Source: Bombus terrestris (taxonomy: Eukaryota; Arthropoda; Insecta; Hymenoptera; Apidae). Taken from it: a DNA stretch of 64,000 bases. The stretch covers positions 9,920,001-9,984,000 of the forward strand of contig NC_063279.1 of the NCBI RefSeq assembly GCF_910591885.1, written 5' to 3'. Below, piece by piece: positions 49,201-63,600 of the stretch; the stretch's first letter is position 1; the number at the start of each line of letters is the position of its first letter. The position numbers were made by a program, and so were the translations under genes. Under the pieces are notes generated by a model. The model was not told where the DNA came from, searched no databases, and worked only from the letters and a program-made list of their open reading frames with translations.

Positions 49201-51040
49201 TATTGCAGCGAAGATAGCTTGTACAAATTTAATTAAATCGATAGGGAGTGAACGAAGTTGATTCGTATATTTTTTGGTATGCAGAAAATTAAATTAATTT
49301 AAAATTTATGTTCATTACTTCTGATATAATTGAATTTAATTAATTTAACGTCTTTCGATACGTGGGTAATTTAATGAATTTCTCTAAACAACTTGAAAGT
49401 CTTATTTCCTTCCAACTTCTACGTTAGCACCTTTCATCCCTTCCGTAGTAGAGAGATATGCAACGAAATATAACAAGGGAAGGATATTAAACATTCATCA
49501 TTCACTGCGTTCCCACGCTCTTTCATCAATTTCTAGAACTTAGTCTTCAAAACCTCTCATTCAGAAGGCGAACGTTTTCTGTTTCGTGTATTTTATTCTA
49601 TAGGAAAAATGGCGACAACAAACCAACAAAATGCGGAGAGCGGTGCAAGGGGATACAAACGGATGGAAAGTTATTAATACGAAATGCGATAAAAAGGGCC
49701 AGTTAGAGACACGGGGTTGCTTTTTCAGCGGCTTTCCGCGGCGTTTCATGCTTTTGCCAGTGTCGGTACGGCGAGAGAACCGTGGTTGCGCTTGCGAGCT
49801 GATTCGAATTGATTCACGGAACGAATGAAAGGGCTGTGCCACCGTTGAAAAGGATGAAACGCAAACTTTTCAGCCGCCGCCACCGCCGCTCGTGCACGAT
49901 TTCTTCTTTGCGTCTCTTTTCTCGCTTCTTTCTCGTTTCTCACCTCCGTCCCTCTTTTACCATCGACGCTTTTCGAGTTCCTTTCCCCGTGAATCGTGGT
50001 TTTCGACCACTTGAAAAGCCTGGCTATATTTTGTCTTTCGTTTTCTACGCGAGAAGAATTAAACGCCGTTGACACCCGACATATTCAGAATTATCGTGTG
50101 AGAGCTGGTTCTGCTCCGTTGGCTGAACACCACTTCTGATGAAATGCTTTCTAAAATTCTTTCTGAATGTCTCCGGGATGTAAAGTAGAATGTGCTGCAT
50201 GATTCCGGCCGAGAATTTTTATTATTGAATGAATGGTACGTGGTAGATTTTTTACTGGACGAGAAAAATTTGTATTGCGTCGGGTGAATGACATATTTAG
50301 GTTGTGTTTTGAACCAGCTCTACGTATGTCGTTCGGTATGAGATTGTAGACTTTGCTCGGAGTAGATTTTAATGTTTCTTTCGTGTTAATTTCGTTCATA
50401 CAGTTTTATTAGGATTTATGGAAGTGTACGAATTACTGGTAAAATGTCTCTGTTATGATAGACAGATAATAGACAGAATGGAACTGACATGGTTCTTATC
50501 TAACTCGAATCAAAGCCTGTTATGGTCTTCCAATTTTTATATCTCGATCATTCTCTTATATCAACAAATAGGAAGATTCTTAAAACTTCGAGGAGAACCT
50601 CAATATAATATTGACACAGGAGAGTAGTCACGTGTCCTGTAAATAACAATTCTTTTTTTTCAAAATTAAGATGTGTTTCAGTTACAGAAAAATTCAAGTG
50701 TCTCAAAAGCTTTTGCAAAACGTGTAGCAAAGTTAAATATCTAAAAAGAGACCTATCTTCTCTATTCCAAATCTCGTAATGTCAGTAAATTAGATACTAC
50801 GTCTTCTCTAACAATGCTCGACACCTAGTCAACAGTTTGTAGAACTGTATAGTCCTGGAGTTCGTTGCTTAACTGATCGACGTTTACTTGGGTTCGCGAT
50901 TTCCTGCGAAAACATTAGCGTTTGCGTGTCGCGATGAACAACACTGGTAGCTGCTCATCAGCCTGCTGGATTTAGCTTTGCATGGCACAGGTTATTCGCC
51001 ATGTTGTCGAGGAATCTCGGTTTCAAGCCTGTGATCATTA
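43290..51040. other. Non-coding, no supported gene
   Basis: GC-richer islands near 45.18-45.52, 46.34-46.66, 47.38-48.0, 48.64-48.93 and 49.6-50.08 kb in AT-rich DNA. A purine-rich strand lies near 47.7-47.88 kb. A frame of about 116 codons at 45217-45567 has no recognisable domain. Short AGTATGGTATT-type repeats lie near 45.53-45.59 kb, and a 10-bp hairpin at 48168-48200. Confidence 0.55.
48168..48200. repeat. 10-bp perfect hairpin
   Basis: The arms TCAACGATAC and GTATCGTTGA pair around a 13-nt loop. It stands alone, and about one such structure is expected by chance in a window of this size. Confidence 0.65.
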
Positions 51041-51048
51041 GAGTGCCA

Positions 51049-51178
51049 CGGTGCATACAAGTGTACACACATATGTGTGTATATCTGTGTGTACTGTGTG
51101 TACTGTGTGTACTGTGTGTATCTGTGTGTGTATCTCTCTCTCTCTCTCGTTGTGTGTGTGGTGTGTGTGGTGTGTGGT
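51049..51178. repeat. Compound TG / TC microsatellite
   Basis: TGTGTG blocks are separated by regular ACTGTGTGT units, then a (TC)n run of about 15 nt, then TGTGTGTGG units. The three middle units repeat with a period of 10 bp (TGTGTGTACT). It probably varies in length between individuals. Confidence 0.95.
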
Positions 51179-51179
51179 A

Positions 51180-54100
51180 GACAGTCTTTGACGATGTTCC
51201 GCAGAATTCCTGTAAGTCTGCACAAACGATCGTCCTAATCTTGCATGGAACTTCGACGGTCTAGTTGCACAAAGGTAACCCTTCTGAACTTTCTCTCTGA
51301 TCGAGTTTTTCAAGGCAAGTTTGCTACGATCTCTCGGATCTGTGTTAAGTGTTGATTTTGGCTAAGCGTAATATTAATGCAAGATGTTGCGAAACATCTT
51401 TAGTGGGATGGTTCTATTTGAGATAATTTAATTTTAATAAGATTATTGTAAGATAATTTCGTATTTAAAATAGTCGATTGTAGTAGAGAATAAGTGCGAG
51501 TCTTTTTCGAAACTAAACTGATCAACTTAGTTTTCTTTAGATTTTTCCATTTCTATATCCACGTATCAAATTAATGTACAGTTCAGAAATTCATTTGTCG
51601 CAAGAAAATGGCAAACAATACTCAATGCCAGATAAGATGCAAAGAAAATTCTTTTTACGACGTCTAATTCCGGTTTCAGTATTTCTCATTAAAGAACAAT
51701 TTGTTCTTATCTTAAATGAAACTCAAGAAAAGACTCAATTTCGTTTGAAGTTACAAATTCGTGGATGATAGTACTTTTGAGTGAATAATTTTGATCGATT
51801 CACGGACTTCAGAATAATTCGTATAACACGAGATAATTCTCTTTTTAGTTGTAACATTTCGTTTAGGTAACGATGATATTTTGAGTAATATTTCAAAGTG
51901 AATTTTGAAACAGTAAGGGGAACGATGAAAAAGGACATTTTCATCTCTGTTGAAATTCTGCTAGTTTCGTATCGTTGTTGGCAAATATTTATTCAATAAT
52001 AAAAACGTAATATTATTAAATTATTATTTGTAATAATTTTAATTGCGAGTAAATAGGAGTGGTTGACGTTTGGATTAGTATTTCTTTCAGAAGCGTTATG
52101 AATCGGAGAATTTAATTGTGTAGGATGGATTTCAGGATAACAAAACGTGAGCGACGCGGAGAAAGTGGGTGACGGGGCAGGAACGGAAGGGGTAGAAGTA
52201 AACTTCGAGATTTTGAAAGCAAATATTGATTTTCCAACCCAATTTGCGGCGGTTTTAGCGAGATACGGAATTTTATTAGTTTACCGGTAGATCTATGAAA
52301 AACCGTACCGCAAAATACACATGGAATTTCAATTCCCACGGGTACTGAAGCTTCTGTGAATTTCGATACTACGGATAAAAGGATGTCCTTCGAAAAATAC
52401 ATAGTTTAATAATTATACGACAACTATGTATATATTGATGTCCTAAAATAAGACGGGCACTTAAACATGTCTTCTTAATTTTAATTATATGATATATATC
52501 TTTAATACATTGACGTTATAAGACGAAAATCATATATTATATTATACGCGTATTAAAACCTATAGAAATATGCTTGAATTAGATCTTGAAATGATCTGGA
52601 ACAACGAAAAGCTACTATCAAAATTCGAAAACAATACTAGTACAATAAAAGAAAATCGCATCATTCCCTGAGTAAATGGACAGCAATTAATTAAAATAGT
52701 GTTCAGCATTAGCATCTATAGGTTAGTAACATTATCCATTCTTGCGGTACAATTAAGTAATTGGATCGTGGAGTACATAGAAACGATGGGAAGAAATGAA
52801 ATCACGGGTAACGGTATTCCGTGGAATCGCTTGAATTTATCGTAGTCGGTCCACCATGAGATCTTGATTGACTATAGCTGGAGCTAGTTCAGATTACTAG
52901 TTACACCGGGTTACGGTATACGCTTGGTAATGCTGTTTCGAAATCGTGACCCATCGCATGCTGGAACAACTTCGACACTCGTGTTCCATTCTGTTTCGTG
53001 GTAACATCTCTGTGCCTGGCCAACCAGCAGGTTGGTCGATCGCTCTCACGATATTTGCAAATATGAGTATACGATTTAATCAGACGCAAATTCTCTTTGA
53101 ATTTCGAATTTTTAATAATATATTAAATGTAGTATATATAAGCCGGATAATTAGGTTTCATTAGTTTCGGTTTTGTTGCAACTATCTTATCGAAGTTGCG
53201 AGCTAATAATCGATTTGTGTTCTGAAATAAAGGAAAATATCTGGTTCATTTTAATTACAAAATCTCTGAAATCTATACAAATATGTTTGCTCGAAAATTC
53301 CAGGATTTAAAAAAATCTATTTAAATTCCTCTCGATCTCATTGTATTATACTACGAACGTGTGCGATGAAATATTTTGTGATTCAAATACTTGAAAATAT
53401 CTCGTAAAATGTTATTATAAATATCTTACGGAATCATATAATTTTTGAGTTATCACTTTGTCATATAAAATTATGTTATCATTATCATTAGATTCAATAG
53501 AAAACGAAGCCGACAGAAATCCACGAAGCAAATTCCCAGAAAGAATTATACGTATTTAACGACGATTGCGCGATGCATCAAAAATGAAATTCTTCGAAGA
53601 TCCGTCACGATACGTTGGTAATTATTTCGAAACAATTTACAAACAGTTGCAAATATCGCAAGCGGTACGACGTAATGGTGGAACGCATTTAAACGCGACG
53701 ATAATTCACTGTACGTCCTCGATATCCCTGATTTCGCGGAAACAGTGAAAGGGCAACCAGCAATGGCGTCCCAAACGAGGTTAATCGCGGTAAGTTTCCG
53801 TAGTAACTTTATGCCGTTCTGTTAGCCGGCCGGTTCACTGTTTCGCTGTACCGTATCGTCGCAAATAGGCTGATTTATTGGCAATTATGGATCGACGACA
53901 AATGCCAGCCGTTTGCGGACCGGTTGCGGTAACCCTATGGAATAATAATTACTCGGAAGATCTATGAATGTGAATGTACTGCTCCTTTTTCTTTCTGCTG
54001 CGGTTCAACGTTTATTTCGTGGCAATTTTGAGATTTTACGTTTAATATACGATTCTAATCCCCACATACAAGAGAAAAATACAATTTGCGGTGTATTCTT

Positions 54101-55180
54101 TATTTTCTATGGATTATCTGTGGATCTGGTATTACGAACGTGATAAATTAAAAATTCTTATTTCGTATATTTTTCTTCTTTAATTTACGATGTTAATTTT
54201 GGTGTAAACGGGAGACATATAATTCGCGATGTATTCTTTATATTCGACGGAATATTCTTGATTTTGGATATCTTTGCTTTTTATAGAATTTTCCAATCTT
54301 CTATTCCTTTATAGCCAATTATACTTAATCCTTAATTGTTTCTTTAATTCGTGAGAAATAAAATCGATTTAATCCGGAAAGCTTCCTATTTTTCTATAAA
54401 CCCGAGGACCGTATCATTAGAAAATACAAATATAACTCGACAACCTGAGAAAGATAAGCTAATAATGTTGAAATGATAAAATGTAAGCCGGTCGAGTTAG
54501 GAGTGTTTGTACTAAAACGCAGAGTATACTCAGCCCAGAGTGTCGGAGATATGAGACGAGAGTGTTTGAAGTATTTCAGATTATGGTTTGAGTGTGTGTA
54601 TATAAATGACAGTTCGGTGTTGGAAATTAAGAGAAATCCGTAAAATTTTCGCGAAACGAAATCAGTTGTTCACTTCTCTATATTGCTCTCGAGTATAAAA
54701 ACGTTTTCGAGAAAATTCAATTCAGGAATGAAAAAGAAGAGGCTCTACCCCTTAAAACGAACTCAGATAAACTATCGTACGATTCTGTTCCACGAAGTTC
54801 CAGCAATTTGAAGATGGACATGGAAAAATCAATGATTCTGCAAAATATATCAAGTTAACTCATCGATAATTTTTCCGAGAATCGAGTTTTAAATAACAGA
54901 AGTTGTTACCATCGGAATTTTATCAAACCTTGTATATATAGATATATAAAATCGAAAAGGAGAATTTAACAGAAAAAGATGAAGGATTGTAAACAACAAA
55001 ATCATTAATCAGTTGCCAACAAATAATTTTTTATCTTCATCTATTTTGCGAAAATCAATAACTATTATTTTCATCCACTTGAATTCCTCGTACAAGGAAT
55101 AAATACGCCAAAATTCCCAACCTCAAGCACCTAGTACAAACGATGAGATTCTTCTAACTATCATAAATAACAAATACCTT
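51180..55180. other. Non-coding, no supported gene
   Basis: AT-rich DNA with modest GC-richer patches near 52.84-53.06 and 53.7-53.96 kb. No frame with a recognisable domain, RNA gene or mobile element is seen. Confidence 0.55.
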
Positions 55181-55249
55181 TACTACATTTATCGCTGCTT
55201 TGCACAAATTATTCCTATTTGTCCACCCTATTGTTATAGGCACGTTCGT

Positions 55250-55960
55250 CGAGATGCCTTCAGAGATCGTTGCACGACTCATGACTCGTGTCGTGAAAGG
55301 CAGCTTGAATAGGCTGGTAATTGCAAGTGGAAAGGCGGAGGGAAGCGAGGGCGCTACACGAGGTACGTGTGGAAAATTGAGTTTCGGATATGAAATAATT
55401 AATGCGGCCTCGCGAACGAGACGCACGTTACGAGTTACCACATTAGCCGTCTCTTTCGCCACCCTCGTCTCATCCTGTTAACCCTGGCGCGGCACCGCCA
55501 CCTTTCCATTTCACCTTCGCCACCGGTTGGGTCTCGTACCGCCGTTTCCGTCCATAACTCAAAATCCCTCAGGTGTGCTAACCGCGTATACCGGCGGTCA
55601 CGTTGGAATGTTAGGCCATGAGCTTCCACCGTTATTAAGCCCCTACCATGCTCGAGCGACCGCCATCATTTCGCCCTATCCCTTCCATCCAAATGATCGC
55701 GAGCTTCTATTGAAATTTCACGTGTTCTCGAATTTTATACTTATACTACCTGTCCAAGTTAACGGACAGGGTTGCACTACTACTAGGCCATTCCGCGAAC
55801 AGGATCGTGAAGGGAGATACGCGAAGGATAACAGTGAAGCTATCGGGTTTCTCTGCTTGTTCTCGTTTAAAACGTTAGTCTCAGTTGGTTTAATGAGCTT
55901 AATCTGTCAGATCGCAAGGCAGGTTTGTGATAATAGTTGTCCGACTACGTATTCATCTAT
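55250..55960. other. GC-rich island holding copy 1 of the duplicated element
   Basis: One of the larger GC-richer islands of the second half. A 147-codon + frame and a 102-codon - frame occur here but neither has a domain I know. Comparison with copy 2 shows mostly amino-acid-changing differences in that + frame, which argues against coding. Confidence 0.5.
55526..55641 (+). repeat. Dispersed repeat, copy 1
   Basis: About 110 bp matching 56320-56435. The core CAAAATCCCTCAGGTGTGCT and the following AACCGCGT are identical in both; GGTCACGTTGGAATGTTAG and GAGCTTCCAC also match. The homology fades on both sides. Origin as a fragment of an old mobile element is possible. Confidence 0.85.
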
Positions 55961-56319
55961 GCCACTATGAAATAATCTTGTCATAACGTGCAATCCGAAT
56001 TTTTTTGGAGATTATTATAACGAAGCGAGAGAGATGAATTAGTAACATTGGGTGATATTGGAGGTGCATAATTTGTATTCAAAAGAAATCTTTCATAAAT
56101 TTAGGTATTTCGTACGCTGCAAGGAGAAGCTTTTAAAAATAATGTTTATATTCCCTTCATGTATATTAGATTATTAATATACATATACATCTTCAATCTA
56201 CTGTACTTCTTTCACTTTAGTCTTATCACACACTGACTGATACTACTTGTTTGAATGTGTTCGTTCCACATGTGAGGTATCCACGGCTCACCTGCCTCCG
56301 TTTCTCTTTGGAAACGCTA

Positions 56320-56435
56320 GGTGCACCTTCTATCGTCGTTTCTGATTATAATTCAAAATCCCTCAGGTGTGCTAACCGCGTGTGCTGGTGGTCACGTTGG
56401 AATGTTAGACCGCGAGCTTCCACTGTTATTAAGCC
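56320..56435 (+). repeat. Dispersed repeat, copy 2
   Basis: Second copy of the element at 55526-55641, same orientation, 794 bp downstream. It ends at TTATTAAGCC in both. Identity is roughly 80-85 percent by eye, with many C/T and A/G changes. Confidence 0.85.
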
Positions 56436-57229
56436 TTGTCCACATTCGCAGGCAGTGCACGTGCACCGTGACACGGACGTCAGGACGCCCTCCGACTCGA
56501 TGGTCACCTATTGAAATTTCGACGACTGGTTCTCGAGTTTCCTCGCAACTGTGTCGCTTTTAAGATCGCTGCAATGCATGTTATTTTGTTAGACAGTTTA
56601 TTAAAGTCTTTTTCTATTAGCATTTCCTTATATTGTACCTTGTTTTAAGAATTTTTGTTGTTTAATTTATGATAATGGAACTTTTTCTCTTCGGTTCTTT
56701 CTCTGCATCAATGACTCTACAATTTAATTTAACTTACTCGGTAGACTCTAGAACGTAGGTTTTCCAATTAGTCACGTCGTTTGTTACAACATTGTAGTTT
56801 GGATGTTTCGAAGTCTTTGGATCTCGAAGAGGGGATGATTATAGACTTTGGTTGTTGAAGGTTGTTGGTAATACCTACATAGGGTGGAAAACCAAGGGAC
56901 GAAATGAAACATTAAAAGTATATAATTATGCAAATAGGTTCCTGCATGAGAGTTGCTGCTTTGTCTCAACGCTCATAATTAAAACATTTGCCTTGCCAAT
57001 AATAATAAGTTCTATATATATATATACAAGGTCAGGTAGGAAGCATATACGTGCAAAGTACGTTTAATAAATTAACATTCTCTTCAAATAGCTGGTCAAA
57101 TGAAGTACGTATAAAAGCACAAATGCCCACTTGTGATTAAAATACTTAGAACGTAGCCTTATCGTTTCTGTGTTATGAGTAAAGTTTTATATTAAACGGT
57201 ATTAATTTTCTCTTTTCATTGCGCATTAT

Positions 57230-57600
57230 AATAAATTAATCATTTAGTCTACTACTGGTTCACTTCACTCGATCTATTAAGTTTTGTGGAATATTGTCTC
57301 TTAATCCTCACTGTCTTTAAATATTGGACCAAATACTACTTACAATTATCGTAGACAAATTTATATCACTTACCTGAAAATATTTTTGTTCGTTTGACAA
57401 CACACTGATTTATACCATTCGACCAACTATTCTACTGTAATGTGTATCTAATAATATCGTATTTTGCCTGACAATTTCGTTAAATATCGAATCAAGTACT
57501 ACTCAAAATTACTTTAAATAAATTTATATCATTTATCCCGATAGAATACTTTATAGTCTGACTATCTAACTCAGTTACTTATTTCACTTTCCCAACAAGT
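57230..57600 (+). repeat. Diverged ~163-bp tandem duplication
   Basis: TTAAATATTGGACCAAATAC at 57317 recurs as TTAAATATCGAATCAAGTAC at 57480. Each is followed by TACT, then AAATTTATATCA(C/T)TTA, in the same spacing. The match covers about 80 nt well and weaker similarity continues on both sides. Confidence 0.65.
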
Positions 57601-57659
57601 AACAAGCAACAAAGTTGAAAACAACGTCGTCTTATCTTGCCACTGAAATTTTCTAGAAT

Positions 57660-60600
57660 CGCGAGATAAACTCTATCGCTTGTTTAGTGCTGAGCGTGAT
57701 TCGTGATTCGCAGCGTTTCATTAGGAGTAATAGAGAAATCTTGCGTGAGAAGCCGCGGAAGTTCGAGAACAAAAACAGACCTAGAGGGAGAACGTAGCGT
57801 CTCTGGTAACAGCGTGGAGATGGACATAGAGGAACGTCGAAAGCTCGACGAAGGTTTTTGTCGGTCCAGCCAATTTGTCCGACCCGATTCCGACAAGTCG
57901 TCGCAAGAAAACATTTGACAAACGTCCGGATGTCCTTACGAAAGGGCCAGGCTGACCAGGCTTGGTTTTCCAGGCGAATCCCGCTCGTCGTTGTCTGGTT
58001 CCTCTGGAAAGACGAATGTGCTTGAAAGTTTCATGGGCGTTAGAGGAAATCAATATGTAACCCGTGATCGGTGATAGTTTATGTTTGTCGATATACAGAG
58101 TAAAATGTAGTATCATATTCGAAAATATTCCCTTTTTTCTGGTTAAATTTAGCAATAAAAATAGGATTTGGTGTATAGGAATATGGGAAATGATAGAATG
58201 ATGTTTCTATATTGTTTCTAAGATGGATTTCATTCGTTATTAAAATATCGATAACGCTATAATAAAATTATCACGATGAAAATATCATTAAAGTTTCAAA
58301 GAATTATATGAAATGTTTAAAAATTCTAAAGAAATGAAAAGTATTCTAAAATTATGTAACCTAAACCAAACTTAACTTACAATCAATAACATGTTATTAT
58401 AGTCATCTATGTTCCCACAGACATCAGTTTAGGATTAACATTTGATAATAAATCTTATGAAAGTAGAAGTAAAAATTCGTTCGTTGTTACAAAAAACTAC
58501 ATAAATTATGTAGAATAAAACAAGGTCTTTTTGTTCAAACTTTCAAGAATAATGGCATCTACGTATACATTTGGCGTTAACGAAGATTGAAGTTCGGTTA
58601 AACAAAACGGTTGAATATATACGGAGGCTACATGGTCGACAGATAAATTCATTAAGAGGACTAAAAAAAAAATATATATATATATATATAAAAAAAAAGA
58701 AGAGATGGAGAAAGACAGGAGAACAAACGTCGACGTACACGAGAGGCAGTTTTTTCTGATTCCTCGTTAAATTTATTGTTCTTTAAATCCCAAAAGCGCC
58801 AATCGCATTAAGCGGGCAACGCGACGGTTTAATCGAAAGTTAAATTTTACGAGACGACGAATGAATCAAATTTAACGGCACAGTAAAAAGGATTAGTCTG
58901 TGTGTAACAACGCTGTTCAATATTTAATTGATGTCTGATGTAACGTTTTCAATGCGGCTAATAGTCGATAACGTGATCGTACTTTTTACTCGTGATATTG
59001 TATATTATTATGCCATTGTTCTCTCGTTACAAGGTCTAGCAAGTGTCATTCTTCGTTACTACAATTATTCCACAAAATTTCGTTATTTCTTTGCAATTAT
59101 TGGAAAATTATAGATTACGTTATTTTACCTTTATTCCATACTTCACATTCGGAACCTTATTCAACGCTTTATGGAAGTTAATTGACATATTATTCAGTAT
59201 TTTTCAATTGTTTTTAGAACCGGGTGTCATTTATTTTTTGAAGCTCTTTAAAAATACAAAGCAATGTTGTAAACGTACTTTCTTTACACACGCCTAACAG
59301 ATTAATCGTTAATTTCATAAAACTATTATTTTATCGACTACATGGTACGTAAAGAACGGTGTGATAAATGTTGCATAAAATTATTTCTTTTTCTTAGGAA
59401 CCTTCATCCTTATTTAAGAGATATTTATTTTTCAAGTAACGAAGATAATTCGCTGATTTACAAATCATCTTTCCATATTTCTCCATGAGATAAACCACGT
59501 AGAGAAAAACGAGACAAGAAAGATTGGAAAAGTTATGTTTCCTAAACTTTCGAAAACAGTAGCACGTTTCGATGGTGAAACAACGAGAAAACGGTTAACG
59601 TTAGTTGGAATTAAGAGTTATATGGCCGACGTATTTCGGCACGTTGTCGAAAAAGAGAGATCGTTCGAGCAAGCAGAACGATTTCGTTAATTGATCGAGT
59701 CCGGCGGGAGCTTTCGATTAACACGACGATACATTATGCCACGGAACGATAGGAAGCGTCGTGTACCCGGTAATTCGGCGTGCCTCCCGACGAAATTGAA
59801 ATCTAGAAGCGTCGTCGATCTAATTACATCTGGTGTCGATGTATCGGGCGCCGACGAATATTGCCGGCCGAAGCCATCTACGAAGACCGCAACAATTACC
59901 GGATCGAGCGCGACCAGCCCTGACTTCCTCGGTAATTTAATCGCCCCGCCGATATTGGTATTGACTAACGATCAAGAAAAACTGGTATCGTCGGTGTTCA
60001 CTTGTTGGCTTGTTTGTAACGCCTTTACTCGTCGCTATCCTGCTTTTTATTTCGTACTCTTTGGAATTCTATCCTTCTGGATCTTTTTGGATCGGACGTT
60101 GATCCTGATTTAGCGAACTGAGAGAATTTTTGTTATGATAAGTATTATTTTATTTATTCATTTATCTATTTGTCGTGGTTCTGGCTTGGATTTTGATGTA
60201 TAGGATGACTCGTGTGACGTGGTTTGCTTAAATTATATTGTTCTTAGCGAAACTTTTCTGTATGACGTAATATGATTGATAGGTTCAATTGTGTAAATGT
60301 ATAACTGATATATTTATATAAAGAAAAACAATATATGAGACATGGGAATAAATTATTTCTGAACGACAGTGAAGATCGTTTGGATTACATTATTGCAATA
60401 TGTGGCTTACTTTACATTGAATCTAAATCAATACAATGAATATGTATGCACTCATATTGAGTTGCAAAAATTCTATTATTCGAAACGTAAACCATTAAGG
60501 AAATGAAATAAGTAGAATACATCATTCATGATCGAACGAAACAAAAGTCAGGGATATGGATGGTAGAGCAAAGAAAGGAAAGATACTAAACAAAATTAGA

Positions 60601-63600
60601 AACATTCCTGACATACGAAGTAAAATACAGCTATTCTCCATCAGACACAATGAAATAGTATCAGTTTCGCAAGAATTATAGGATCTTGTTCGGAGAAGCG
60701 GAATAGGACGGTGTATGGTCTGGCACGTGGTCGAACAACCAGGTCTGTATCTCGCTGGGGCAAGCGGAATTGGTGGAATAGATAAATAGTTAGAAGAGAT
60801 GTCACAGCGGTTGGCCAGTTTGGACCGCTGTATTGGCTGATGGAGGTGTTAGATTGGCTGGTTGGTCGTATGGCCGAATCGAAGGTTTCTCAGGAGTTGG
60901 ACTTCTCAGAGTAGAGTCGTCAGATTGGTCGGCTCAAGGTAGTCGTAGTTCGACCGAAACGTTCAAGTGTCAGGCGAATGCGTCGGGTTAACGTCATTGA
61001 GCGCAACGACAGTGAAATTGAGCGCACTGGAAACTTTCGAAACGCGATTTCCTGTAATTTTGAGACGCTTAGATCCGTCTAATATAGTTCTTCTAAGTGA
61101 ATTCTTTGGTAAAACGAACGTCCTTTCTGAATCTCCTAGAATTAGAATTAAATTGCTTTTACGTTTCTTCCGTTACGTTACGTTATTAACCGAGTATTCT
61201 AATGGACATTAGTAGCGCAATTCCAGAATTTTCCATTAAAATAAATTGTTAATCATTCATTGAAGAAGGTGGATTTATTCGACAAAGATTAATTCTAAAA
61301 AAGGATATGTATTTACGATTGTCTTCAGTAACTTTTAACTATAAAATAATATCATAAAACGACTCAATTGGAAGATTAAGTTATGCCATTTCAAAAAATC
61401 AAGCATTTCTTCCGAAAATATTTCCACATATTTCAGTGTCCATACTAAACAAACATTCCATAAAAAACCTTTAGAAAGGTTTCTACTTAACCAAGCATAA
61501 ATACTCGAACGCCTCGAAGAATTCTCATAAGAGAAGAGGACAAATCTTGGAGAGTGGCCGGTGTTTTCTTGGCCGTCGAATCAGGAAGTCTGACCAGCAG
61601 GTCCTCTCTAAATAAAGCATGAACTTGGGGAAAGTTCGGTTCCAATTTAATGGCAAACCGCCGGACTCTCCGGTATGTGGCACCGGCCACTTGGCAATCC
61701 GCTTGAATACGCCGCATCCTCATCCACCAACCGATCGGCCTGCCTATCTTCTGTTCCATCTCACAATCTCGACCTCCAACCCTCTCCCCATACTCCCGGT
61801 ATCCTCCCACGATGGTCGTGGGAAACCACGTCCTGGCGTGACTCCAAATTGCGTGCAAAACCATCAGTGGTAAATGTGAACGACGAATAGCCCATTCGAG
61901 CTACTGTTTGGGATGAGTGTACGTACCGATCGCGATCGATCGGCAACACCGTTGTCGCAACTCGACGAAAGGTGGATAGCCGTTAACGAGTCTCTTTCGT
62001 TCGAAGCGTGTTTCACGATACCTCGATATTATTCTAGATATAGTACAGAGTACTTGAGTCACCCAAGCTTCGATACGTGAAAATTATAAAACGCAGTAAC
62101 ATAAAATCTTGAAGACATTTAAATTCATCTTACAATGAATCGTTCCTTTTTGTCTTTAATAGAAAAAGAAAAGTAATTCACACGTTTAACTTATAAACGA
62201 AAATCTCTATAGAAAGAAAAGTTTCTGATATACGCACTTCAACCCAAAGCATACAACCCTAACAGCAATAATATCATACCACCATAAATACTTCGAAAAA
62301 ATACCTGTACACTCGCCACATACCCTCAGAACGACCCGAAAATCTCGAACAATCGGAAAAACCGAGCAAGAACGATGAAAATCTCTCAAAATGGAAACAA
62401 TTTCAACTGGAAAACAGTGGAACCACTCGGTTTATAATCATTTCCTATTGGTCGCCGATGGTAGAAAATTCGAAGCTACCTGGAGAACGGCTGGAAAACT
62501 CTTTCGGGGTTGGTATTAACGGCATTTCGCCCTGCGTTTCTGGTTGAAAAGCACGGGCAGTTTATCAGGCGAGAAAAGGGTGTAAACCCGATTGACAGTG
62601 CGATTGAATATCCCGTAGGCTCTTGCGAGTGCAAGAGTGCATCGCGGTCACGTTTCTCTGTCTCTGGTTCCATAGTGCCTTTTTGTAGGCGTGTTTAGCG
62701 TTGTTCGCCTCCTAGCGAGCGTAACGGACTATTCGCCGCCGACAATTTATTGAATAGCACACTCACGTAGCGTTTCGCGATGTCTACATATACGCGTTTC
62801 GCGGTAGCGCGTGCATGGAAAATGATCAGGAAAAATGTGGGAACTGCGCTGAATCCTTTATCTCCCCTTTCTTTTTTGCTTTTCCATCTTCCTCTCTATT
62901 TTCCGCCCCTTTTTTTATGGTTCTTCTTTTTGCGCACCGCTATACCATCGAGGTGGCGCGTCGTGATTTCTAGTTAATCCGATCGAAACTGTATTTCGCA
63001 TTGTGTAACTAGCGTGAAGAAAAAAACGGCAGAATGGAGATCGAGGGATTTTTGTCTGTCGGGTCTTTACTGTAAGCCGCTAGAGTACACATTATTATTT
63101 TTGAGAACTTTAGAGAATTTATTGCTTGATCTTTTCAATTTTACTTTCTGAGGCAACCTTCTAGATTCTACGAAGTATTTTCCACGTGTCTTCGCAACAA
63201 GGTTGATCATTGAAAGGTTTTCACGCTACGTGTAAATTTCGTTGTACGTCCTTAATGTACGCCCTCAATGATCAATCATGGATGTTAATCATGGTTGTTT
63301 CCTAAATATCGAGTTTTCTGTAATTGGCGATACAAACAGGAAGAGATAGGGGCAAAACATTTTATATAATATACGCAACATAGACATACAAATTTTTAAT
63401 GGTATTAGTGCAAATATTTGCGGCAGTTACTGTAGAGTAGCATTTAAAGTATAATACAATACTTAAATTTCTGTAGATTTCATTCTTCTAATAATCTTCA
63501 CGAAACTGCGAACTTTCTTAAAGCTTCACTTCCAGTCGTCATTTTTCGATCTCTTACGCGGTGATTAAATTTCTCAAAGTTCCATCTGCTCGATATTTGG

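Noticed and set aside
57703..57918. Charged 71-codon + frame, opposite a 76-codon - frame
   Set aside because: Both strands read plausibly, no splice or start context favours either, and no homology is recognised.
59691..60113. 140-codon frame with a hydrophobic end
   Set aside because: It starts at TTG, has no recognisable domain, and its hydrophobic end reflects T-rich sequence.
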